64,000 nt of DNA from positions 17,779 through 81,778 of the forward strand of contig CAYFNT010000016.1 in NCBI GenBank assembly GCA_964344565.1. The letters run 5' to 3'. A program made the translations under genes and the position numbers. Source of the stretch: JACNKJ01 sp964344565. GTDB lineage: Bacteria > Krumholzibacteriota > Krumholzibacteriia > JACNKJ01. Each line of letters begins with the position of its first letter. Position 1 is the first letter of the stretch. Below the pieces are notes generated by a model that made no database searches, was not told where the DNA came from, and worked only from the letters and a program-made list of their open reading frames with translations. Below, in pieces: positions 1-7,915 of this stretch.

Positions 1-1
1 C

Positions 2-79
2 GCCCTTCACGAAAGCTATCACGTGGGGGAGATGGCCTACCTGCGCAAGCAGCTCGGTTTCCCCAGTCTGGTGGGATGA
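2..79 (+). CDS. DinB-like protein, C-terminal end only
   Basis: The window opens inside a plus-strand reading frame that ends at TGA 77-79. The 25 visible residues include HESYHVGEMAYLRKQLGFP, which resembles the last metal-binding helix of the DinB / YfiT-like four-helix-bundle family, where a His in an HxxYHxGE-type context is a metal ligand and is followed by an R..LG ending. The rest of the gene lies outside the window, so the call rests on this short segment alone. The gene is convergent with the beta-helix gene that follows. Confidence 0.55.
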   Translation, partial: ALHESYHVGEMAYLRKQLGFPSLVG

Positions 80-83
80 AGAA

Positions 84-106
84 CGGCGCGCCGTAGTGGC
101 GCGCCG
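84..106. terminator. Bidirectional hairpin between convergent genes
   Basis: A perfect 9-bp inverted repeat, CGGCGCGCC / GGCGCGCCG, with a 5-base loop lies between two gene 3' ends. There is no clear T-run on either side, so termination may be weak or need a factor. Confidence 0.55.
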
Positions 107-129
107 CAGGATTCGCAATCGCCGCGTGT

Positions 130-1914
130 CTAGTAGAGCTGCTTCAATGTGCTCCAACTCGTCGACTGCGCGGCGGACTCTCCGCAGTTGTCCGGCAATG
201 CGCCGATGAGCTGTCCGCAATCGTTGTGCGCGGCAAGGCAGGGCGAATCGCTCTGCAATTCGAGGTTGCCATTGCCGATGATCCCGCAGAACTGCGGGTC
301 GGCCGAGAAATTACCGTCGACTCCATAGTAGTCCGACAGGAACTCCACCCAGTCTCCGCCCACATTGCCGAAGAAGTCGCAGCAGGCGAGATCCAATGCC
401 TCCCTCGGCGGAATGATGGGTGAGTAGTAGAACGCGCCGCCGCTCTCGCTGAATGCGATGATGTTGAACCAGCAACGCATCTCCCCATCACAGAAGATGC
501 CGCCCCCGCTGTCGGAAGCGATGTTCTCGGCGAAGGTGCAGTGCTGAACATCGGTGAAGCAGTTGGTGTAGGACGATAGCCCTCCGCCGGAATTGTAGGC
601 TTCGTTCTGCAGGAACACGCTATTGTAGATGCTGCATTGCGACATGTCGTAGACGTCGACCGCGCCACTGTAGTCGTAGCCCACGTTACGATAGAAATAG
701 CAGTTGTCGATGAGCGGATCGCTGAACTCGCGGCCCACGCAGATGGCTCCTCCGTACATGGATTGATTGTTCTCGAAGCTGCAGTTCAGGACTTGGGCGC
801 TGCTGGTATAGAGCACCACCGCGCCGCCCTCGCCGTCTGCGAAACAGTCTCGGAAATGGCAGTCGCTGATGATGGGGGAGGTGTTTTCCACGAAGATGGC
901 TCCGCCAGAGAAGGTGCTGTAGCCGTTCTCGAAGGTGATGCCCGTGATCTCCGATCCGGCCGGACAGCAGGCGTCCATTCTGATGCCGAAGTTATCCACG
1001 TCCCGACCGCCGTCGGAAGGTCGGGGCTGGCCGCGGCGCCATCCGGAAGCGCGGGGGGTGGGGATCCCTTCATTGATCCGGATCACACAGTTCTCCGGCA
1101 TCAGCGAATGAGACTGGAGCGACACCATCTTGCCGGGCCAGACGATGTTCGAGTTGCCCGATCCCTCGAAGATGCCGTCGGCCAGGTAGACGGTGCCGCC
1201 GTCGGCCACTGCGTCCAGGGCGTCCTGAATCGTGGGGTAGGCGCCGCTGCCGTCGGGGAACACCGTGATCTCGAAGGGCTCGCTCAGGGTGAAGAAGTCC
1301 ACGAGCATGTTGTCGCCATAGCCCTCGCCGCAACCCGCGTTGGAGTTGCCGATGCAGAGTTCGTGGGTACTGCCCGCGTAGGGCTCCACGTTGACGCCGA
1401 AGGGCGAGGCGATCTCATCGCTGGCGGGATTCCAGGTGCCGTAGGTGTGTTCGGCGGGTGTCATGAGCTGCTCCCAGACGAGATTCCCGTCGATGCGTAT
1501 CTCGATGACGCTGCAGCCTACATCGTTGACGAAGCCCATCCACCACCAGTCGAGATAGCGTCCGTCGAAGTAGATGTCCTGGCAGAACCAATCCTCGCTG
1601 GGAGAGCCACCGCAGAAACCTCCGACCCATGCGGCGAAGACTCCGTCGTAGGCCGGGTATCCCCAGGCGCCCGTGGGATCGACGATCCACTGGCAGGTCG
1701 TGGTGCTGGTGCAGGTCCAGTCGCTTCCTGCCCCGCACTCGCCATTCTCGAAGCTTCCGTCATTGATGAGACCCGAGCGATCTCCCTCTCGTGGCTGCAC
1801 CCCTTCCGAAGGAACTTGCCGCGCGGCGGAATCGGGCGTGAGCGAAGGGCCTTCCGTCGCGAAGGAGGGATAGGCGAAGAGGATGATCGCGAGGAGTGCG
1901 GTCGATATGCGCAT
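130..1914 (-). CDS. Secreted right-handed beta-helix protein with WxxxKxLY tail (array copy 1)
   Basis: This 594-residue protein starts with a signal peptide (MRISTALLAIILFAYPSFA, cleavage near residue 19). An N-terminal domain (about 50-215) is rich in Cys, Trp and Gly, with motifs NDGSFENGECGAGSDWTC and WGYPAYDGVFAAWVGGFCG, and looks like a beta-sandwich. It is followed by a parallel beta-helix (about 220-500) that opens with PTIQDALDAVADGGTVYLAD. A closing segment reads FFGNVGGDWVEF ... SPCLAAHNDCGQLIGA, and the chain ends STSWSTLKQLY. GGAGG lies 6 bases before the ATG. Such helices usually bind or cleave polysaccharide or act as surface passengers, but no catalytic residues can be assigned. 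Its three downstream paralogues share the strand; each gene has its own terminator. Confidence 0.85.
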   Translation of the reverse strand: MRISTALLAIILFAYPSFATEGPSLTPDSAARQVPSEGVQPREGDRSGLINDGSFENGECGAGSDWTCTSTTTCQWIVDPTGAWGYPAYDGVFAAWVGGFCGGSPSEDWFCQDIYFDGRYLDWWWMGFVNDVGCSVIEIRIDGNLVWEQLMTPAEHTYGTWNPASDEIASPFGVNVEPYAGSTHELCIGNSNAGCGEGYGDNMLVDFFTLSEPFEITVFPDGSGAYPTIQDALDAVADGGTVYLADGIFEGSGNSNIVWPGKMVSLQSHSLMPENCVIRINEGIPTPRASGWRRGQPRPSDGGRDVDNFGIRMDACCPAGSEITGITFENGYSTFSGGAIFVENTSPIISDCHFRDCFADGEGGAVVLYTSSAQVLNCSFENNQSMYGGAICVGREFSDPLIDNCYFYRNVGYDYSGAVDVYDMSQCSIYNSVFLQNEAYNSGGGLSSYTNCFTDVQHCTFAENIASDSGGGIFCDGEMRCWFNIIAFSESGGAFYYSPIIPPREALDLACCDFFGNVGGDWVEFLSDYYGVDGNFSADPQFCGIIGNGNLELQSDSPCLAAHNDCGQLIGALPDNCGESAAQSTSWSTLKQLY

Positions 1915-1936
1915 GGGACACCTCCAGGATGGGAAG

Positions 1937-1945
1937 ATCCTAGCA
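1937..1945 (-). promoter_or_regulatory. Extended -10 promoter element TGCTAGGAT
   Basis: On the minus strand TGC precedes TAGGAT, 23 bases before the start codon of array copy 1. The same element precedes array copy 3 at the same position. No convincing -35 box is visible. Confidence 0.5.
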
Positions 1946-2008
1946 AAGGCCCTCGGGCAAAAAGAAGGAAAAAAGATCCCGGGGTCCGGATGGCGGGAGC
2001 ATAGAGAA

Positions 2009-2032
2009 ACCCGGCGGTGAAGACCGCCGGGT
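2009..2032 (-). terminator. Terminator of array copy 2
   Basis: A 10-bp perfect inverted repeat, ACCCGGCGGT / ACCGCCGGGT, with a 4-base loop follows the stop codon of the 2053-3849 gene. The following minus-strand bases are T-rich (TTCTCT). Confidence 0.75.
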
Positions 2033-2052
2033 GAACTCGAGGCATCGTGGAT

Positions 2053-3849
2053 CTAGTACAGAGTCTTGATCTCGCTCCAGGTCGCGGGGCGGGAAGCCGA
2101 CGTGCCGCAGCCCTGGGGCATGGAACCGACCTGCTGAGCGCAGTCGTTGTTGGCGCCGAGACAGGGCGAGTCGGACTGGAGCTGCAGGTTTCCGGTGCCG
2201 ATCTGGCCGCAGTATTCGGGATCGAGAGAGAAGTTGCCGTCCACGCCGAGCAGCGAGGCCATGTCGCCGGTCCAGTCGCCTTCCACGTTGCCGAAGAAGT
2301 CGCAGCAGGCAACGTCAGGCAGGACCGTGCGGGCCGTGCCCGGCACCCAGGCGAAGGCGCCGCCGTCGTAGCCGTAGGAAATGATGTTGAACCAGCAGCG
2401 GAAGTCGCTCTGCGCGTAAATGCCGCCGCCCCAATCCGCGGTATTCTCGGTGATGGTGCACCAGCGGATATCCGCAGTGCAGCCGCCCTCCACGGTGATG
2501 GCGCCGCCCCAGGTCGCATCGTTCATGCGGAACTGGCAGAAGGCGATGTATGGATCGGCGTCGTCGAGGATGTCGATGGCGCCGCCCATCTGCGTGCAGT
2601 CGTTGTTCACGAAGTTGCAGTCCGTGACAGAGGGAAAGGTCCCCACGCCGCGGATCACCATGCCGCCGCCCCAGGCGTAGGCGAAATTGTTGTGGAAGAA
2701 GCAGCGCTCGAAGGTCGGCGATCCGTACTTCACGTGAGCACCGGCGCCGTCCAGGTAGGAGGTGCAGTCGCGGATGATCACGTCCTGGATGGTGGGGGAA
2801 GCGCCTTCGATATAGATGCCGCCGCCGAAGTTCGCCGCTCCGTTCATGATCGTCAGACCGCGAACCACCATGCCGGGGCCTTCGCCGTCTCCGAAGAAGA
2901 GGCCGCGTGCGTCGACATCCCGGTCTCCGGACAGGTCGGTGCCCGCAAGATGGCTCTGCAGGTCCCAGCCGCCGCTTCTGCCGCCGGGAGGCGGAGTGCC
3001 GCAATCGATAACGCAGGCCTCGGCGATGAGACTCTGGGAGCGGAGGGTGAACTCCTTGCCCAGGAACTCGATGTTGTTGTTGCCGGGTCCCGTGAAGACG
3101 CCGTCGCCCAGGTAGACGGTTCCACCCGATACGATGAGGTCCACCGCATCCTGGATGGTGGGCACGTCACCGGTTCCGTCAGGCAGGACGGTCAGCTCGG
3201 TCTCGCCCGCGCCGAGAACGTAGACGCCCCAGTCGTAGAGGTAGGTGTCGTCTCCGCCCGCTCCGTCGGCGACTTGCAGGTAGAAGCCTCCGCCGGATTC
3301 GGCACCGAAGAAGCCTTCAGCGAATCCGACGACGGATTCGAAGGCGGCCTGGAAGCAGCCGGGCGTGATATCCGTGGGACAATCGGCCTCGCCCATGGGG
3401 GCGGCGCCGTCGTCACCGAAGGTATAGACGCCGTCGATGTTGCCGCTGCAGCCGCAGCAACCGTCGAATCCGCATCCATCCAGCGCAGGGCGGCAGAGTG
3501 CGGCAACGGGTCCGTAGTCGTAGCTGCCGTTCCCGTCTTCGTCGTACCAGAGGTAGACGACCAGATCACCGATCCAGGTCTGGTAGATATTCAACTCCAG
3601 TACCACGTCTTCAATGACGCCGTTGAAGTCCACTTCTAGAGGTCCGAAGGTCAGGAAGCCGCCGGTGTCGTCGAAAACGGCATCTTCGGCGCGCCAGTCG
3701 TAGGCCCAGCCAGCCACATCACAGGAGACCCTTGGTCCGGCGATGTCGCTGTCGTTGGGGATCTTCATTTCGTTCGCGAGAGTTGGGCCGGCCACCATCA
3801 TGGCCAGGATGACGATGAGGCCCGCGATTTTCCTATCCCTGTTACCCAT
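2053..3849 (-). CDS. Secreted beta-helix protein with P-domain-like N-terminus and WxxIKxLY tail (array copy 2)
   Basis: The start is ATG 3849 (MGNRDRKIAGLIVILAM..., GGAGGAG upstream), giving 598 residues; a longer upstream frame lacks a ribosome site. After the signal peptide the N-terminal domain differs from that of the other array copies. It carries IEDVVLELNIYQTWIGDLVV and, later, GGGFYLQVADGAGGDDTYL, the pattern of the proprotein-convertase P (Homo B) domain, a calcium-binding jelly roll. The beta-helix begins near PTIQDAVDLIVSGGTVYLGD and ends with a closing segment (FFGNVEGDWTGD ... SPCLGANNDCAQQVGS) and the tail PATWSEIKTLY. This shows N-terminal domain exchange on a conserved helix and tail. 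Its ligand is unknown. Confidence 0.85.
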   Translation of the reverse strand: MGNRDRKIAGLIVILAMMVAGPTLANEMKIPNDSDIAGPRVSCDVAGWAYDWRAEDAVFDDTGGFLTFGPLEVDFNGVIEDVVLELNIYQTWIGDLVVYLWYDEDGNGSYDYGPVAALCRPALDGCGFDGCCGCSGNIDGVYTFGDDGAAPMGEADCPTDITPGCFQAAFESVVGFAEGFFGAESGGGFYLQVADGAGGDDTYLYDWGVYVLGAGETELTVLPDGTGDVPTIQDAVDLIVSGGTVYLGDGVFTGPGNNNIEFLGKEFTLRSQSLIAEACVIDCGTPPPGGRSGGWDLQSHLAGTDLSGDRDVDARGLFFGDGEGPGMVVRGLTIMNGAANFGGGIYIEGASPTIQDVIIRDCTSYLDGAGAHVKYGSPTFERCFFHNNFAYAWGGGMVIRGVGTFPSVTDCNFVNNDCTQMGGAIDILDDADPYIAFCQFRMNDATWGGAITVEGGCTADIRWCTITENTADWGGGIYAQSDFRCWFNIISYGYDGGAFAWVPGTARTVLPDVACCDFFGNVEGDWTGDMASLLGVDGNFSLDPEYCGQIGTGNLQLQSDSPCLGANNDCAQQVGSMPQGCGTSASRPATWSEIKTLY

Positions 3850-3877
3850 AGCTTCTCCTCCAGTGCAGGACGAATTC

Positions 3878-3886
3878 ACCATAGCA
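3878..3886 (-). promoter_or_regulatory. Extended -10 promoter element TGCTATGGT
   Basis: TGC precedes TATGGT on the minus strand, 29 bases before the start of array copy 2. A possible -35 (TTTCCA) lies 17 bases upstream. Confidence 0.45.
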
Positions 3887-3982
3887 AGAGGAATCGGCAA
3901 TGGAAACAGAAAACGAATTGCGTAAGGAAAAACGGACGTCAACTTCCGTTTATGAAGGTGGCGGGAAGGTGTGCGTAAGATT

Positions 3983-4012
3983 AAAAAAACCGGCGAGGGA
4001 GCCCCGCCGGTT
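3983..4012 (-). terminator. Intrinsic terminator of array copy 3
   Basis: On the minus strand AACCGGCG and CGCCGGTT form an 8-bp stem around a 9-base loop and run into a tract of seven T. This is the clearest intrinsic terminator of the window. Confidence 0.85.
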
Positions 4013-4036
4013 CTCGTGAAGTCTCATGCCGAGTCG

Positions 4037-5842
4037 CTAATACAGGCTTTTCACCTCGCCCCAGCTCGCCGAACGCGCCACCGTGTCGTCGCAGCCTTCT
4101 GGAAGCGCGCCGATCTGCTGTCCGCAGTCGTTGTTCGACGGCAGACAGGGGGAATCGGATTGCAGTTCAATGTTGCCGCTGCCGATGAGTCCGCAGTACT
4201 GAGGATCCAGATCGAGATTCCCGTCCGTACCGAGCAGGGGGGCGAGGTCTCCGATCCAATTGCCCTCGACGTTGCCGGCGAAATCGCAACAGGCGATGTC
4301 CGGCAGCTCGCTGACGGGAGTCATCCACCAGCAGGCGCCGCCGTCGGTGCAGTAGGAGATGATCGTGAACCAGCAGCGGAAGGTCGGGGCGCTGGCCCAG
4401 ATGCCGCCGCCTTCGAGGGCGGCATTCTCGGTGAAGGTGCAATGGCGGATGTCGGCGAAACCGGACGCCTCCAGGCCGATGCCTCCGCCCCAGCTTCCCG
4501 AGTTGGCCCTGAACTGACAGAACTCGAATGTACCCTGACCCTCCGACCAGATATCCACCGCGCCGCCCGTCGCATCGCAGGTGTTGCCGATGAAACTGCA
4601 ATCGGTGAAGACCGGATGGGAGCCCAGGCCAGCGATGACGGCGGCTCCGCCGTAGCCGCCGCTGTTGCCGACGAAATGGCAGCGGGTGAAGCTCGAAGAG
4701 CTATGGTTGAGATAGACGCCGCCGCCCTCGACCGCGTAGCCGCCCATGAAGACGCAATCTTCGAAGCTGGGAGAGGAGCCGTCCATGAGCGCACCGGCGC
4801 CCACTTCGCTGTCCATGTAGGCGTGGTGGATCCCGATTCCCCGTATGATGGTTTCCGGGCCCTCGCCGCTCACGAAATTGAAACCGCGAAAGGGCGGGAG
4901 CCGGTCGCCTTCCGCGAACTTGCTGGAGGGCAGGCTGGGGTCCAGATGGACGCCTGAACCCGATCCCCGCGGATTCGCCGGGCCGCCGCAGTCGATGACG
5001 CAGAGTTCGGGATCCAGGCTGATGGAGCGCATCGTGTAGTTTTTGCCGAAGGAATCCAGGTAGCGATTCTCCGAACCCGTGAACACTCCGTTCCCCAGAT
5101 AGATGGTTCCGCCTTCCGCGATCAGACTCACCGCTTCCACAAGGGTGGCCACGTCACCCGAGCCGTCGGGATTCACGACGAGTTCCATGGGGGCCAGTTC
5201 GCCATGGAAGGTCAGGTAGTCCACGAGCATGTTATCGTTCTGGGTATCGACGCAGCCGTCTCGATTCCAGACTAGGCAGAGTTCCGCCGTGGTCCCGGCG
5301 TAGACGCTGAGATCCGCTCCGGAAGGAGCCGCGATGGACTCGGAAGCCCGAGTCCAACCCGTGCCCGCCGTGTCGTCGGGCCAGTCCATGTAGTGATCGA
5401 AGACCATGTTGCCGTCGACCCAGATCTCCATGGCGGAGCAGGCGTCGTTGAGCCAGCCCTCCCAGAACCAGTCCAGATGCGTGCCGTCGATGTAGACTTC
5501 CTGGCAGTAACTGTTGGTATTGGGCTCTCCGCAGTAGCCGCCGAGCCAGGCCGCGTTGATGCCGTCGTAGGCCGGACTCCAGCCGTAACCTTCGGGAAAG
5601 GCGATGATGAAGTCGCAGCCGGTGTTGGTGGTGCAGGTCCAGGCGCTGCCCGATGCGCAGGTGCCGTCCTCGAAACTGCCGTCGTTGACCGGAACATCGC
5701 GAGCCCCGGCCACCTGCACCGCTGGCTGGGACAAGCCGGCCTTCGGCGAAACGACTCCATCGGGGGTAGGGCTGATCTGCGAGGCCGAGGCGGCGGTGAC
5801 CAGAACGAGTAGGATGACGCACGAACTAAATGTTATCCGCAT
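4037..5842 (-). CDS. Secreted right-handed beta-helix protein with WxxVKxLY tail (array copy 3)
   Basis: ATG 5842 (MRITFSSCVILLVLVTAASAS) is chosen because a signal peptide starts there and GGAGG lies 9 bases upstream, giving 601 residues. The N-terminal domain (NDGSFEDGTCASGSAWTC, SPAYDGINAAWLGGYCG) matches copies 1 and 4. The beta-helix follows ELVVNPDGSGDVATLVEAVS and contains many GGG.. turns with ..F..C.F.GN.. rungs. The closing segment (FAGNVEGNWIGD ... SPCLPSNNDCGQQIGA) is followed by the tail ARSASWGEVKSLY. Copies 3 and 4 are the most alike near the C-terminus (CxDTVARSxSWxEVKxLY). Export to the surface or outside is likely; the substrate is unknown. Confidence 0.85.
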   Translation of the reverse strand: MRITFSSCVILLVLVTAASASQISPTPDGVVSPKAGLSQPAVQVAGARDVPVNDGSFEDGTCASGSAWTCTTNTGCDFIIAFPEGYGWSPAYDGINAAWLGGYCGEPNTNSYCQEVYIDGTHLDWFWEGWLNDACSAMEIWVDGNMVFDHYMDWPDDTAGTGWTRASESIAAPSGADLSVYAGTTAELCLVWNRDGCVDTQNDNMLVDYLTFHGELAPMELVVNPDGSGDVATLVEAVSLIAEGGTIYLGNGVFTGSENRYLDSFGKNYTMRSISLDPELCVIDCGGPANPRGSGSGVHLDPSLPSSKFAEGDRLPPFRGFNFVSGEGPETIIRGIGIHHAYMDSEVGAGALMDGSSPSFEDCVFMGGYAVEGGGVYLNHSSSSFTRCHFVGNSGGYGGAAVIAGLGSHPVFTDCSFIGNTCDATGGAVDIWSEGQGTFEFCQFRANSGSWGGGIGLEASGFADIRHCTFTENAALEGGGIWASAPTFRCWFTIISYCTDGGACWWMTPVSELPDIACCDFAGNVEGNWIGDLAPLLGTDGNLDLDPQYCGLIGSGNIELQSDSPCLPSNNDCGQQIGALPEGCDDTVARSASWGEVKSLY

Positions 5843-5867
5843 GAATTGACCTCCGGGGCGAGGCGTC

Positions 5868-5876
5868 ATCCTAGCA
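5868..5876 (-). promoter_or_regulatory. Extended -10 promoter element TGCTAGGAT
   Basis: This is identical to the element in front of array copy 1, including the flanking TT, and lies 26 bases before the start codon of copy 3. Confidence 0.5.
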
Positions 5877-5929
5877 AAGGGATCTCGAGATTTGAAAGGG
5901 GAAAAGGAGCAGATTGTCCGATACGAAGA

Positions 5930-5954
5930 CGGGCCCGACGAATCGTCGGGCCCG
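5930..5954 (-). terminator. Terminator of array copy 4
   Basis: An 11-bp perfect inverted repeat, CGGGCCCGACG / CGTCGGGCCCG, has a 3-base loop and lies 22 bases after the stop codon. A weak TCTTC tract follows. Confidence 0.7.
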
Positions 5955-5976
5955 CATGCTGTTTCGAGTGCGTCTG

Positions 5977-7785
5977 CTAATAGAGGGTCTTGACCTCGCT
6001 CCAGCTCGAACTGCGCGCCACGGTATCTTCGCAGCCCTGAGGGAATGCGCCGATCTGCTGTCCGCAATCGTTGTTCGCGCCGAGACAGGGGGAGTCCGAC
6101 TGCAACTCCAGATCGCCGCTGCCGATGAGCCCGCAGTACTGGGGGTCCACGGCGATATTGCCGTCCACTCCGAGCATGGGCGCGAGAATTCCGGTCCAGT
6201 CACCTCCCACGTTGCCGAAGATGTTCGTGCAGGCGAACTCGGGCAGGCCGCCGCCGCCCGTCCAGAAGAGGACTCCGCCCGTCTCGCCGAAGGAGAAGAT
6301 GTTGAACCAGCTCCGGAAGGGGGCGTCCGCCCAGATTCCGCTGCCTTGAATGTCGGCCATGTTCTCTGAGAAGGTGCACCATCGGAAATCGGCGAAGGGT
6401 TCGAATCCGCCCCAATAGATGCTCGCGGCTCCGCCCCAACTGGATGTGCTGTTTCTGTAGAAGCGGCAGAACTGCACGTCGACCACTGCCCCGTCGTAGA
6501 CGTTCAGCGCGCCTCCATCGTGGATGGCCAGATTTTCGAAGAAGTTGCAGTTCTCGATGGTCGCGTTGCTGCCCGGGCCGAAAATCTCGACAGCGCCTCC
6601 CCAGTTGGCAACGTTGTGATAGAAGGTGCAGTCTCGGATCGTGGGCGAGGACGATTCGGCGGCGATGGCGCCGCCGCCCCAGCCGTCCGCCACGTTGTCG
6701 GAGAACTGGCAATTGATGATGGTGGGGGAGGAGCCGAACATGTAGATGGCGCCGCCGTAGTAGTCCCAGTTCAGACCCCGGGTGAAGCCGATGCCCTCAA
6801 CGGTGAAGGCGGAGCTTTCCCCAGAGAAGAAGTAGATGCCGATGGTGAGGGGTACCCGATCGTCTACGGGGAAGACGTGGGGGCCGCTGTAGTTTCCTGG
6901 CTCCTGGGGCCGTCCGCCTCGGGGAGCGGGAAGGATGCCCTCGCAGTCGATGATGCACAGCTCGGGATTCAAGCTCGAGGACCGGAGGGTGAGATCCTTG
7001 CCCCAGGCGTTGAGGTTGTTGTTCCCGGTGCCCGTGAAGACGCCGTTGCTCAGATAGACTGTGCCGCCCGGCGCGATGAGGTCGATGGCGTCCTGGATGG
7101 TGGGTACGTCGCCCGTCCCGTCTGGATTCACGGTGAGTTCCATGGGCGGGGGCGGGCCCCAGAGGCCCACGTAGTCGATGAGCATGTTGTCGTTGCCATC
7201 GGCGCCGCAGAGGCTGCGGTCCCACACGAAGCAGAGTTCGTGGGTTCCTCCGGCGTAAGCGCCGACGTCCAGGCCGTCCGGGCCGACGATCCATCCGCTG
7301 GCGCTGTTCCAGGTTCCGTAGGTGTGATCGCCCAGGTCCATGGCGTAGTCGACGAGTGGCGTGCCGTCCACGGTGACCAGGACCGAAGCGCACTCGTTGT
7401 TCACGTAGCCCATCCAATACCAGTCGAGGTAGTTGGCGTCGAAGTAGATGTCCTGGCAGAAGCTGTTCTCGTTGGGATCCCCGCAGAATCCTCCCAGCCA
7501 GGCCGCGTTGATGCCGTCATAGGCCGGGTAGCCCCAGGCTCCCGAGGGATCGGTGATCCACTCGCATCCGGTGCTGCTGGCGCAGGTCCAGGCGCTGCCG
7601 CCTGCGCAGTTCCCGTCCTCGAAACTGCCGTCGTTGACGAGGCCTTCTCTCGCGCCGTCGCTCGTATTGGCGGAACCTCCTCCACTCGGGATGAAGCCGG
7701 GCGCCGGCGTCTGTTCCCAGGCAAGGGCAGGCAGGGCGAGCAGCAGGCATCCGATGAGAAACAGTCTCTTCGCATTCGTGACCAT
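5977..7785 (-). CDS. Secreted right-handed beta-helix protein with WxxVKxLY tail (array copy 4)
   Basis: This is a 602-residue protein with signal peptide MVTNAKRLFLIGCLLLALPALA and AGGAGG just upstream of the ATG. The N-terminal domain (NDGSFEDGNCAGGSAWTC, WGYPAYDGINAAWLGGFCG, TYGTWNSAS, AGGTHELCFVWDR) is the fullest version of the array type. The helix starts at PTIQDAIDLIAPGGTVYLSN. The closing segment is NIFGNVGGDWTGILAPMLGV ... SPCLGANNDCGQQIGA and the tail is ARSSSWSEVKTLY. It is the promoter-proximal gene of the array, divergent from the rhodanese gene. As with its paralogues, no catalytic site is recognised and a binding or structural surface role is only inferred. Confidence 0.85.
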   Translation of the reverse strand: MVTNAKRLFLIGCLLLALPALAWEQTPAPGFIPSGGGSANTSDGAREGLVNDGSFEDGNCAGGSAWTCASSTGCEWITDPSGAWGYPAYDGINAAWLGGFCGDPNENSFCQDIYFDANYLDWYWMGYVNNECASVLVTVDGTPLVDYAMDLGDHTYGTWNSASGWIVGPDGLDVGAYAGGTHELCFVWDRSLCGADGNDNMLIDYVGLWGPPPPMELTVNPDGTGDVPTIQDAIDLIAPGGTVYLSNGVFTGTGNNNLNAWGKDLTLRSSSLNPELCIIDCEGILPAPRGGRPQEPGNYSGPHVFPVDDRVPLTIGIYFFSGESSAFTVEGIGFTRGLNWDYYGGAIYMFGSSPTIINCQFSDNVADGWGGGAIAAESSSPTIRDCTFYHNVANWGGAVEIFGPGSNATIENCNFFENLAIHDGGALNVYDGAVVDVQFCRFYRNSTSSWGGAASIYWGGFEPFADFRWCTFSENMADIQGSGIWADAPFRSWFNIFSFGETGGVLFWTGGGGLPEFACTNIFGNVGGDWTGILAPMLGVDGNIAVDPQYCGLIGSGDLELQSDSPCLGANNDCGQQIGAFPQGCEDTVARSSSWSEVKTLY

Positions 7786-7808
7786 GGGGCCTCCTTATTG
7801 TTGAAACC

Positions 7809-7837
7809 ACGCTAGCAAATCCCGAGTGGTCGTGAAA
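7809..7837 (-). promoter_or_regulatory. Promoter of array copy 4
   Basis: On the minus strand TTTCAC (7837-7832) is separated by 17 bases from TAGCGT, which is preceded by TGC. The -10 lies 24 bases before the start codon. Confidence 0.5.
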
Positions 7838-7915
7838 AGGTGAAAAGGGTAAGCGAGATGACTGGTTAGCGGCGGTCTGGCGAGCTATCATCGTAAACGG
7901 AAGGGGGCCGTATCC

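Noticed and set aside
2047..3639. A 530-codon plus-strand frame opposite array copy 2
   Set aside because: No ribosome site or domain; the opposite frame has a signal peptide, beta-helix and conserved tail.
130..7785. The WxxVKxLY tail as an outer-membrane barrel beta-signal
   Set aside because: Terminal Tyr fits, but the hydrophobic spacing is helical rather than alternating, and no barrel domain precedes it.
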